Of a stretch of DNA of 32,400 nt, positions 7,504-14,096 are shown piece by piece. Each line of letters begins with the position of its first letter. Position 1 is the first letter of the stretch. The notes beneath the pieces were generated by a model. The model was not told the origin of the DNA, did not search any database, and saw only the letters and a program-made list of their open reading frames with translations. Source of the stretch: DASRDE01 sp035652755 (GTDB lineage Bacteria; Vulcanimicrobiota; Vulcanimicrobiia; Vulcanimicrobiales; Vulcanimicrobiaceae); contig DASRDE010000349.1 of assembly GCA_035652755.1 (NCBI GenBank), forward strand, positions 1 through 32,400. The letters are read 5' to 3'. Made by a program: the position numbers and the translations under genes.

Positions 7504-7929
7504 CTACGCCAGCGGCTTGGGCTGCTGCGCTTCGTGCGGATGCGCGGCGCCGTTATAGACTTTGAGACGATTCAACTGCACGTTGCGCATGCGGTTGGTG
7601 GGCAGCATGCCGCGAACCGCGCGTTCGATCAAGCGCTCGGGGTGCTTCTCTTTTACCTGACGCGCCGTCTCGATCTTGAGACCGCCCGGAAAGCCGCTGT
7701 GGCGGTAATAGACCTTGTTGTCCCACTTCTTGCCGCCCAGTTCGATTTTCTCGGCGTTGATCACGACGACGTGGTCGCCGTCGTCGATGTGCGGCGTCCA
7801 CGTGGCCTTGTGCTTGCCGGAGAGCGCGCGGGCAATGCGCACGGCCAGGGTCCCCAAGCGCTGCCCGGCGGCATCGACGATGTACCAGTCGTGCTTGGTC
7901 TCCGCGGTCTTCTGTTGGTAGGTCCGCAT
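7504..7929 (-). CDS. rplM: 50S ribosomal protein L13
   Basis: L13 is an early-assembly large-subunit protein. The 141-residue product shows the family pattern: WYIVDAAGQRLGTLAVRIARAL, then GKHKATWTPHIDDGDHVVVINAEKI, KVYYRHSGFPGG, and AVRGMLPTNRMRNVQLNRLKVY. The length is normal. The ATG lies nine bases after a good -10 hexamer and has no Shine-Dalgarno, so its mRNA may be nearly leaderless. rpsI follows eight bases downstream. Confidence 0.98.
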   Translation of the reverse strand: MRTYQQKTAETKHDWYIVDAAGQRLGTLAVRIARALSGKHKATWTPHIDDGDHVVVINAEKIELGGKKWDNKVYYRHSGFPGGLKIETARQVKEKHPERLIERAVRGMLPTNRMRNVQLNRLKVYNGAAHPHEAQQPKPLA

Positions 7930-7938
7930 AACCCGGGT

Positions 7939-7968
7939 AGTCTACGGGAAAATAACCCGCCGCGTCAA
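7939..7968 (-). promoter_or_regulatory. Promoter for rplM-rpsI
   Basis: On the minus strand TTGACG and TAGACT are separated by 18 bases, close to the sigma-70 consensus. Only nine bases separate the -10 from the rplM ATG, so transcription would begin within a few bases of the start codon. Confidence 0.65.
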
Positions 7969-7990
7969 GGGGAATCGTGCGGGAAGTTAT

Positions 7991-8020
7991 TTGACATTTA
8001 GTTGAGTATTCAAGTAATAT
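7991..8020 (+). promoter_or_regulatory. Promoter for the MarR-type regulator gene
   Basis: TTGACA and TAATAT are separated by 18 bases, a near-perfect sigma-70 promoter. Seven bases separate the -10 from the ATG at 8028 and no Shine-Dalgarno is present, which implies a leaderless transcript. Confidence 0.72.
7998..8017. promoter_or_regulatory. Operator-like palindrome in the marR-type promoter
   Basis: TTAGTTGA and TCAAGTAA form an inverted repeat with a four-base centre and one mismatch in eight positions. It fills the -35/-10 spacer and runs into the -10. The size and TTGA/TCAA half-sites fit MarR-family binding, so autorepression by the adjacent gene is the simplest reading. Confidence 0.55.
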
Positions 8021-8027
8021 TCCCCAG

Positions 8028-8450
8028 ATGCTCACGGATAATGCCGCTTTGGCCTTGGGACTGTGGCGTACCGACGCCCTCATCCGCCGCCGCCTCGAGG
8101 GACCGCTGGGAGGCGGTCACGGCATCGGCTACACCGATTTCATCATTTTGTCCGAGCTCGCGTCCGTCGTCGGGGGCCGTCTTCGGCCGGTCGATTTGGC
8201 CAACCGCCTGCAGCTCACCGCTTCCGGGGTTACGCGCGCCGTTCTTCCGCTGGCGAAAATCGGGCTCGTGGCGCGCGAGGCGCACGACCGCGACGCACGC
8301 GCGAGCTATGTTTCGATCACGCCGGCAGGTCGAACCCGCGTCGAAGAAGCGATGGCGACCGTCGAACGCGTGGTCGGCGAGATTGTGTCGCCATTGAGCC
8401 GCGTCGATCGCTTGACGTTACTCGGCACCTTGGAGAGGCTCGGTTACTAG
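8028..8450 (+). CDS. MarR-family transcriptional regulator
   Basis: The 140-residue protein has the MarR winged-helix layout. A dimerising N-terminal helix with LWRTDALIRRRLE comes first, then TDFIILSELA. The recognition region is LRPVDLANRLQLTASGVTRAVLPLAKIGLV, followed by the wing HDRDARASYVSITPAGRTRVEEA, and closing dimer helices. These proteins repress genes until a small phenolic or oxidising ligand binds. An inverted repeat overlapping its own promoter suggests autorepression. Which other genes it controls cannot be told; the downstream lipoprotein gene is co-oriented but separated by a terminator-like hairpin. The ligand is unknown. Confidence 0.93.
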   Translation: MLTDNAALALGLWRTDALIRRRLEGPLGGGHGIGYTDFIILSELASVVGGRLRPVDLANRLQLTASGVTRAVLPLAKIGLVAREAHDRDARASYVSITPAGRTRVEEAMATVERVVGEIVSPLSRVDRLTLLGTLERLGY

Positions 8451-8495
8451 GGAACCGCAGGCTGTATACGAACAGGCTAGGGGCCATCTCATCCC

Positions 8496-8517
8496 GAGCG
8501 CGTTTTCCGACGCGCTC
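8496..8517 (+). terminator. Terminator-like hairpin after the MarR-type gene
   Basis: GAGCGCGT and ACGCGCTC form a perfect eight-pair stem around a six-base loop, 46 bases after the stop codon. Only an AT-rich ATATTCT follows, not a true T-run, so termination may be weak. Confidence 0.4.
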
Positions 8518-8542
8518 ATATTCTGCATGAAAGAGATCCTCT

Positions 8543-9592
8543 ATGATCGTTTCCCGATTGCAGGCCGCCTTCATTGCCGGCCTGGTCTGCGCGTTTCTCG
8601 GCGGCTGTGCCGCAGCGCCGTCGTCCGGTTTGAGCGGACGCCAACCCGCCTCCCTGCTTCCGCAATCGCACTCGCACGCCGCTTTGTCGACGATAATCAA
8701 TTTTCATCGCCGCGGCAACACCGTGCCGTACCGCAGCTTTCCGGCAGTGAAGTCCTGGATGTCTCCAGCGGCAACCGTGAAAAGTTTGCTCTACGTCTCC
8801 GATCCGATTGAGAACGTCGTCAACGTCTACGACGAAACCGCCTCGAACCAGACGCCGATCGGACAGATCGGCGGTCTGAGCGAACCGCAAGCCATGTGGG
8901 TCGATCCGCACGCGAACCTGTGGGTTGCAAACACGACCGCCTTTACGGTGCTTGCCTACCATCGCGGATCGATCTTCTCGTACAAGACGCTGAGCGATCC
9001 CAACGGCTACCCGGCGGGCGTCTGCGGCGACAACGCGACCGGCACGATCTACGCAACCGACATCCAGTCGTCGAGCGGCGGTAATGGAACGACCATCGAC
9101 GTTTACGCCGGCGGCGCCACGACGCCGACGTCGGTGCTGAACGAGCCGAACTCGCTCAGCTTGTATTTCTGCGCGGTCGACGCAAAAAGTAACCTGTTCG
9201 TGTCGTACGTCAACGCCTCTACTTCCCTTGGCGAGGTCGACGAATTTCCCAAGGGACAGACGACGCCGATCGCCATCGTCAGCAATCTGACGTGCCCGGG
9301 CGGCGTAGCGCTGGATCGGTATAACGCGCTGGTCGTCGACGATCCGTGCGGTCAGGCCATGTACATCTACGATCCGCCGTACACGAACGGTTCGTACTAC
9401 TCGTTCACGTACTCGGGGGCGATCGAGCAAATCGCTCTGGATCGAAGCGAAACCAATCTTTGGGGCGCGGATCAGACCAATGTTACCGCGCAAGAGTTCT
9501 CGTATCCGCACGGACTCTTCCGCAACAAGACGTCGTCGTCGGAGCTGACGCTTCCGACGGGGGCCGAGGTCTCGCCGCCCGGGCGCCCTTAA
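8543..9592 (+). CDS. Secreted beta-propeller (NHL/SMP-30-like) lipoprotein
   Basis: The 349-residue protein has a signal peptide ending in the lipobox LGGC (Cys 22), so it should be lipid-anchored on the outer side of a membrane. From about residue 80 it shows repeated short strands of the kind LLYVSDPIENVVNVYDE, AMWVDPHANLWVANTTAFTVLAY and GVALDRYNALVVDDP, typical blades of NHL/gluconolactonase-like propellers. No catalytic set is evident, so binding seems likelier than catalysis. The ATG has a GAGA element upstream. The same architecture recurs in the minus-strand lipoproteins at 12259 and 15631. Ligand unknown. Confidence 0.8.
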   Translation: MIVSRLQAAFIAGLVCAFLGGCAAAPSSGLSGRQPASLLPQSHSHAALSTIINFHRRGNTVPYRSFPAVKSWMSPAATVKSLLYVSDPIENVVNVYDETASNQTPIGQIGGLSEPQAMWVDPHANLWVANTTAFTVLAYHRGSIFSYKTLSDPNGYPAGVCGDNATGTIYATDIQSSSGGNGTTIDVYAGGATTPTSVLNEPNSLSLYFCAVDAKSNLFVSYVNASTSLGEVDEFPKGQTTPIAIVSNLTCPGGVALDRYNALVVDDPCGQAMYIYDPPYTNGSYYSFTYSGAIEQIALDRSETNLWGADQTNVTAQEFSYPHGLFRNKTSSSELTLPTGAEVSPPGRP

Positions 9593-9605
9593 CCCCGACT
9601 GCACT

Positions 9606-9636
9606 CGCGCGGCGCTTCCAGCGGAGGCGCCGCGCG
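9606..9636 (+). other. Long GC-rich hairpin between the lipoprotein gene and thyA
   Basis: CGCGCGGCGC and GCGCCGCGCG pair perfectly, and the stem continues inward for four more pairs (one G-T) to a three-base AGC loop. It begins 13 bases after a stop codon. There is no T-run, so it is either a U-less terminator or an mRNA-end stabiliser. Confidence 0.5.
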
Positions 9637-9656
9637 GCACGTCGAACTGCGCACGC

Positions 9657-10451
9657 GTGCAGCAGTACCTCGCTTTTCTTCGGCACGTTTTACAGGAAGG
9701 CGTCGCTAAAAGCGATCGCACCGGAACCGGAACCCGCAGCGTCTTCGGCTATCAGATGCGCTTCGATCTGCACGACGGCTTTCCGCTGGTGACGACGAAG
9801 AAGCTGCACACCCGGTCCATCGTGTACGAACTGCTCTGGTTCTTGCGCGGCGACACCAACGTCGAGTATTTGCACGAGCACGGCGTGAGCATCTGGGACG
9901 AATGGGCCGACGCTCGCGGCGATTTGGGGCCCGTCTACGGCAAGCAATGGCGCTCGTGGCCGTCGCGCGACGGCGGAACGATCGACCAAATCAGCAGCGT
10001 CGTGGACGAAATCAAGCGAAATCCGGATTCGCGCCGCCTGGTCGTGAGCGCTTGGAACGTCGACGATCTTCCGAAGATGGCGCTGCAGCCGTGTCACGTC
10101 CTGTTTCAGTTCTGGGTCGGGGCCGGACGGCTTTCCTGTCAGCTGTATCAGCGCAGCGCCGACGCGTTCCTGGGGGTGCCGTTCAACATCGCTTCGTACG
10201 CGCTGCTCACGCACATGGTTGCGCATCAGACGCAGCTCGAGCCCGGCGAGTTCATTTGGAGCGGCGGCGACTGCCATCTCTACGAAAACCACGTGGAACA
10301 GGCTCGCTTACAGCTGACGCGAGACCCGCTGCCGCTGCCGCACCTCGCGTTCAAACGGCGTCCCCCTTCGCTCTTCGATTACCGTTACGAAGACCTGTGT
10401 TTCATCGGCTACCAGGCGCACCCGGCGATCCGGGCGGAAGTCGCGGTCTAA
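9657..10451 (+). CDS. thyA: Thymidylate synthase
   Basis: ThyA methylates dUMP to dTMP using 5,10-methylenetetrahydrofolate, releasing dihydrofolate. The 264-residue product matches the E. coli enzyme length and is collinear with it throughout: RTGTGTRSVFG, DGFPLVTTKK, ELLWFLRGDTN, IWDEWADARGDLGPVYGKQWR, the dUMP-binding RRLVVSAWNVDDL, the nucleophile in LQPCHVLFQF (Cys about 146), and CQLYQRSADAFLGVPFNIASYALLTHM. The GTG aligns with the normal family start, though no clear Shine-Dalgarno precedes it. It is six bases upstream of the dihydrofolate reductase gene, the natural partner that recycles its product. Confidence 0.98.
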   Translation: MQQYLAFLRHVLQEGVAKSDRTGTGTRSVFGYQMRFDLHDGFPLVTTKKLHTRSIVYELLWFLRGDTNVEYLHEHGVSIWDEWADARGDLGPVYGKQWRSWPSRDGGTIDQISSVVDEIKRNPDSRRLVVSAWNVDDLPKMALQPCHVLFQFWVGAGRLSCQLYQRSADAFLGVPFNIASYALLTHMVAHQTQLEPGEFIWSGGDCHLYENHVEQARLQLTRDPLPLPHLAFKRRPPSLFDYRYEDLCFIGYQAHPAIRAEVAV

Positions 10452-10457
10452 GATCCC

Positions 10458-10943
10458 GTGGCACGCGTGATCTTCGTGGTAGCACACGATCGGCGCGGCG
10501 TCATGGGCCATAACGGAGTTTTGCCCTGGCATCTTCCGGCCGACCTCAAGCATTTCCGCAGCTTGACGCTGGGCAAACCGGTCGTCATGGGACGGGTCAC
10601 CTTCGATGCGGTCGGCAGGCCGCTCGACAAACGCCGTAATATCGTGCTGACGCGAGATCGCGGTTTTATTGCCGACGGCATCGAGATCGCGTCGTCGCTT
10701 GACGGCGTCTTCAAGCTCTGCGCGCAGGAGGCGGAGATCGCCGTCATCGGCGGCGCGCAAATCTTCAACGCATTCTCGCCCTACGTCGATACGGCATTCG
10801 TGACGCGCGTGGAAGCGGAGATCGACGGCGACGTCTATTACACGCCGCCCGCGCGTCCGCATCGGAGCGAAGTCATCGGCACGCACGATGCGGACGAACG
10901 CAACGCGTACGGGATGACGTTTCTCCGCTGCGACTACAAATAA
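10458..10943 (+). CDS. folA: Dihydrofolate reductase
   Basis: FolA reduces dihydrofolate with NADPH. The 161-residue product has the chromosomal DHFR pattern: VIFVVAHDRRGVMGHNGVLPWHLPADLKHF, including the WHLPADL motif with the substrate-binding Asp, then KPVVMGRVTFDAVGRPL, RRNIVLTRD, and the NADPH-binding VIGGAQIFNAF. The start is a GTG six bases after thyA, so the two are almost certainly co-transcribed. The gene ends 21 bases from the convergent truA stop. Confidence 0.97.
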   Translation: MARVIFVVAHDRRGVMGHNGVLPWHLPADLKHFRSLTLGKPVVMGRVTFDAVGRPLDKRRNIVLTRDRGFIADGIEIASSLDGVFKLCAQEAEIAVIGGAQIFNAFSPYVDTAFVTRVEAEIDGDVYYTPPARPHRSEVIGTHDADERNAYGMTFLRCDYK

Positions 10944-10964
10944 GAACCGGTCCGGCGCCCGTCC

Positions 10965-11897
10965 CTATCGCGTGAGCGGCGGCTCGGCGAACGAATCGAA
11001 TCCATCCCGATACCGCACGCCTGCCAGATAGAGTCCATGCGGGGGCGCCGTCATCCCGGCCGCTCGCCGATCCTTTGCATCCAGGATCGCCGCGATGGCG
11101 GACGGATCGCGCCGCCCTGTTCCACATTCCACCAGCGTGCCGACGATCGTTCGGACCATGCGGTGCAGGAAACCGTCGGCACGAATCTCCACGCGGATCA
11201 GCTCGCCGCAGCGCCGCGCAGTCAGTTCGCGCACGCACCGCACGGTCACCCCGCTCTCGGGAAGCACGCCGCAGAACGAGCGAAAGTCGTGCTCCCCGAT
11301 CAGGGTTCGGCCGGCGAGCGCAAACGCGCCGAGATCGATCGGCAGCCAGACGTGAAAGGCGTAGCGCGAGCGCAGCGCCGAGCGGTCCGGCGCATTGTGG
11401 ATCGCGTAGACATAGGTGCGCTCCAGCGCAGAAAAGCGCGCGGAGAAATCGTCGCTGGTGACCGCGACGTCCCGAACGCATACGTCGGTGCCGAGCAGGC
11501 TGTTCGCGGCCGGAGCAAAGCGCTCAAAAGGAAAAGCCGTCCGCGTTTTCCACGAGACGACTTGTCCTGTAGCGTGGACACCTGCATCGGTGCGTCCGGC
11601 GGCAGTGACTTTGACGTCGTGCCGCAACAGCTGCGAAAACGCCCGCTCCAGTTCGCCCGCGACGGTGCGCACCGCGGGCTGAACCTGCATTCCGCAAAAT
11701 TTGGTCCCGTCGTACTCGACGACGGCCCGGAGGGTCGTTAGGCTGCTGCTGTCGTCTGGCGCTGCGGCACCGGACGCTTCTCGTCCAGATCGAGCAGATC
11801 GGCCCAGGAGGTCACGTCCGTCCGATCGGGCGCGACTTGGTTGCGCAGGGTCAGAAAATACTCGAGCGATTCGCCTTCCGGCTTGTGCGTCACCCAT
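10965..11897 (-). CDS. truA: tRNA pseudouridine(38-40) synthase TruA
   Basis: TruA isomerises uridines in the anticodon arm of tRNAs. The family core begins at about residue 56 (RAVVEYDGTKFCGMQVQP) and includes the catalytic loop AAGRTDAGVHATGQV, SARFSALERTYVYAI, RSFCG, and the C-terminal FLHRMVRTIVGTLVECG. The odd feature is the start. The core begins immediately after the stop of the upstream DUF5069 gene, but no ATG, GTG or TTG lies in frame there; the only ATG in frame is at 11897, overlapping that gene by 160 bases and adding a basic tail unlike the family. I give that start because nothing better is visible. The true start may be a rare codon such as CTG. Confidence 0.93.
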   Translation of the reverse strand: MGDAQAGRRIARVFSDPAQPSRARSDGRDLLGRSARSGREASGAAAPDDSSSLTTLRAVVEYDGTKFCGMQVQPAVRTVAGELERAFSQLLRHDVKVTAAGRTDAGVHATGQVVSWKTRTAFPFERFAPAANSLLGTDVCVRDVAVTSDDFSARFSALERTYVYAIHNAPDRSALRSRYAFHVWLPIDLGAFALAGRTLIGEHDFRSFCGVLPESGVTVRCVRELTARRCGELIRVEIRADGFLHRMVRTIVGTLVECGTGRRDPSAIAAILDAKDRRAAGMTAPPHGLYLAGVRYRDGFDSFAEPPLTR

Positions 11898-12181
11898 TCC
11901 TGATTCCAGCGCTCGAGCTCCGAGCTCGACTTGCGCTCGATGAACGGCCGGACGTACGCCTCGATCTCGCCATCGGATTTCGCGTTCTTGATGACGTTCA
12001 AAAGTTCTTCATGATCGATGCCCAGGAAGCCGAACACGGCCTGGTCCATCGGGCAGTTGTAGTGGTACTCGCCGATATTGCCGTGAGCGAGGGCTTTGCC
12101 CTTATCGATGGTGCGGCCGAGCTGGACGACGCCGAAAAGGCGGTCGTGGACGCTTCGCGGAGGGGTCTTGGTCAGATCCAC
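11738..12181 (-). CDS. DUF5069 family protein
   Basis: The 147-residue soluble protein has the DUF5069 pattern: LTKTPPRSVHDRLFGVVQLGRTIDKGKAL, then GEYHYNCPMDQAVFGFLGIDHEELL, and a C-terminal region with ERWNQEWV. The family has no established function. The start is a GTG with a GGGAG ribosome site, and that site can pair with a segment further upstream (see the inverted repeat entry). Its C-terminal tail is a short Gln/Thr/Ala run. It lies between the propeller lipoprotein gene and truA on the same strand. Confidence 0.8.
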   Translation of the reverse strand: MDLTKTPPRSVHDRLFGVVQLGRTIDKGKALAHGNIGEYHYNCPMDQAVFGFLGIDHEELLNVIKNAKSDGEIEAYVRPFIERKSSSELERWNQEWVTHKPEGESLEYFLTLRNQVAPDRTDVTSWADLLDLDEKRPVPQRQTTAAA

Positions 12182-12185
12182 GGTG

Positions 12186-12230
12186 GGGTCTCCCTTGTTA
12201 CGAAAAATAGGTTGCTGACTTCAGAGACCC
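12186..12230 (-). promoter_or_regulatory. Inverted repeat that could hide the DUF5069 ribosome site
   Basis: On the minus strand GGGTCTC and GAGACCC form a perfect seven-base inverted repeat with a 31-base loop. The second arm overlaps the GGGAG Shine-Dalgarno of the DUF5069 gene, so pairing could lower its translation. The loop has a short T-run. Its role is inferred only. Confidence 0.3.
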
Positions 12231-12258
12231 TGCTTACCTTACATTGGTTTCGGCGCCC

Positions 12259-13269
12259 TCACGGCCCCAAATAGACCCCCACCGGGGGCAGGCAGGCGCC
12301 AGGCGCCGGGACGCACTGGATGTGAAACCCAGGAGCCGACCCGGGGCCCATCGGGTACGCGTAAACTTCCAGCGCGTTGTTTCGCGCGCCGTCGAGCACG
12401 TAGGTTGTCCCCGCCTGGTCGATCGCTCCGAAATGCGCGAGCGTCGCCTGATTGGTGACGGTGAACGGCACGATGTACTGCACCATGGTCGTCGAGCTGA
12501 TCGAATTGACGATCTCCAAGCCCGGCGGCGCGATCGTACCCGGCGGTTCGATGACGTTCGCACCCGTCGATGAAATCAGGATGGTGCCGTCCGGATAAAA
12601 CCCGATGGGTATGCCGAACTGCGCGCTTGCGATCGTCGTGGGCGGCGCCGTATACGGATAGAACTTGTAGATGCGGATCGTGTCGGTCGCTCCGAAATGC
12701 AGCGCCGAATTGCCGCTGTACATCGTTCCCGACGGGCTGAAGATCAACTGCGAGAGCGTCGCTCCGCTCACGATCGTCTGCGCGACCGAATTGGGACCGA
12801 TCGGCGGCACGAAATCGCGAACGTCGCTGCTGGTCTGCGCCCAAAGGTTGCCGTTGCCGTCGAAGCCGATATCGCTGACGTATTGCGGAATCGTTTGCGA
12901 TCCGCGCGAGATCACCGTCACCGGAGCGCTCGAGGCCGAGAACGGAAAGGTGAACTCCGCAATTGCGTCCTGCAGGCTCGTGAACATGTTGCCGTGCGGA
13001 TCGAACGCAAGCGGCCCGACGTTTTGCGGGATGACGAAGAGCGGCGTGCTCGACGGGGAGAGGGGGAGAGCATATACGCCGATGCCGCTGGCCGATGCAT
13101 CGCCGATTTTCGGCGCGTACTCGACGTAGAGGTGTCCGTTGAACGGCGTGGGCGTCGGCGTAGGCTGGCCTGCGTACGCGACGGACGGTGCGGTCGAACC
13201 GGCGTTGCCGCATGCGGCAAGCAGCGCCGCCGCCGCAGCGGCGAGTAATGCGCCCAGCAGACGAATCAA
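12259..13269 (-). CDS. Secreted beta-propeller lipoprotein with a Pro-Thr linker
   Basis: The 336-residue protein starts with an Ala/Leu-rich signal peptide ending in LAAC (Cys 20), followed by a short TPTPTP linker. The rest is built of propeller-like blades: GPLAFDPHGNMFTSLQDAIAEF, DIGFDGNGNLWAQTSSDV, LIFSPSGTMYSGNSAL, HFGAIDQAGTTYVLDGARNNALEVY. This is an NHL-like pattern with no evident catalytic motif. The start is a TTG overlapping the stop of the DUF4397 gene as TTGA, so translation is coupled. It belongs to the run of lipoproteins downstream of the TonB-dependent receptor. Ligand unknown. Confidence 0.78.
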   Translation of the reverse strand: MIRLLGALLAAAAAALLAACGNAGSTAPSVAYAGQPTPTPTPFNGHLYVEYAPKIGDASASGIGVYALPLSPSSTPLFVIPQNVGPLAFDPHGNMFTSLQDAIAEFTFPFSASSAPVTVISRGSQTIPQYVSDIGFDGNGNLWAQTSSDVRDFVPPIGPNSVAQTIVSGATLSQLIFSPSGTMYSGNSALHFGATDTIRIYKFYPYTAPPTTIASAQFGIPIGFYPDGTILISSTGANVIEPPGTIAPPGLEIVNSISSTTMVQYIVPFTVTNQATLAHFGAIDQAGTTYVLDGARNNALEVYAYPMGPGSAPGFHIQCVPAPGACLPPVGVYLGP

Positions 13270-14096
13270 TGCATTTCCCCGATGAGCGTAGGCGAAATAC
13301 CGCCCAGCGGCGGATCGATCGCATAGAGCGCGAGTTGCGACAGGCTTCCGAAAGGCACCACGTCGTTCGTATCGAGCGAATACACTTGGCTCGGAGCGAG
13401 GACGGCCGCCGGAGCAGCGGGGCTCCCGATGAAGTACGACAAGCCCGGCGCGCTCGAGGCGGCCGGCAAAGTGAGTGTCGCACCGAGCGCTGCCGTTCCG
13501 GCACTCTGGTAATTGGTGGTGCCGGTTACAAAACTACCCGCACCGATCGTGCCCGCGAGCGGTGACGCGTTGTAAAAGCGCACGCCTGCCGCACTGCCCG
13601 GCGCGGCGTCGGTGAAAAGGATGTATTGCAGCGTACCGCTTTGATACGCACCCGCGACGACGATCGTTTGATACGAATCGGCTTTTAACCCCGGCACGGA
13701 AAAACTGTATGGCGGACAGCCCGTCACGGTGCCGCCCGGCGGATTGATTGCCACGTTCGCGCTTCCCGGCGCGACCGCGACATACGGTGAAACCGCCTTG
13801 TACGGAAACGACGCCGCTGCGGTCGTGCCGCCGATTGACGCGGAAACCAAGGTGCCGAAACCGGCAACCGTCGTTCCGAAATTGCACTTGGGCGCGGTGG
13901 GCGGAAGCGTGGGGTTCGACGTTTCGATGTCGGGCGAGCCGTCGACGACGCGCACGTACGCGAATGCGGCCGCCGGCGCGGAGCCTTGCTGAGCGGAACC
14001 CCCGCATCCGCTCAGCAGCGACGCGCAACCCAAAGCCAGGACGATGCGCGCCGCAAAGCGGCGCGCATCGTGTCGAGCGGTTAAGGTGCGAAGCAA
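13266..14096 (-). CDS. DUF4397 domain lipoprotein
   Basis: The 276-residue protein has a basic N-terminus and a signal peptide ending in LLSGC (Cys 31). The body begins AFAYVRVVDGSPDIE, the opening strand of DUF4397, an all-beta domain of unknown function often found on secreted or surface proteins. Later strands include SYQTIVVAGAYQSGTLQYILFTD and GVRFYNASPLAGTI. I place the start at the TTG at 14096, which gives a complete signal peptide and overlaps the PstS gene by 16 bases; no ATG or GTG fits. The signal-peptide codons contain a perfect 14-pair hairpin (14041-14071). Confidence 0.75.
   Translation of the reverse strand: MLRTLTARHDARRFAARIVLALGCASLLSGCGGSAQQGSAPAAAFAYVRVVDGSPDIETSNPTLPPTAPKCNFGTTVAGFGTLVSASIGGTTAAASFPYKAVSPYVAVAPGSANVAINPPGGTVTGCPPYSFSVPGLKADSYQTIVVAGAYQSGTLQYILFTDAAPGSAAGVRFYNASPLAGTIGAGSFVTGTTNYQSAGTAALGATLTLPAASSAPGLSYFIGSPAAPAAVLAPSQVYSLDTNDVVPFGSLSQLALYAIDPPLGGISPTLIGEMH
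14041..14071. other. Perfect 14-pair hairpin at the PstS/DUF4397 junction
   Basis: ACGATGCGCGCCGC and its exact complement flank a three-base loop. The structure begins nine bases after the PstS stop, inside the signal-peptide codons of the next gene. No T-run follows. It could protect the PstS message end or dampen translation of the downstream gene. Confidence 0.55.
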
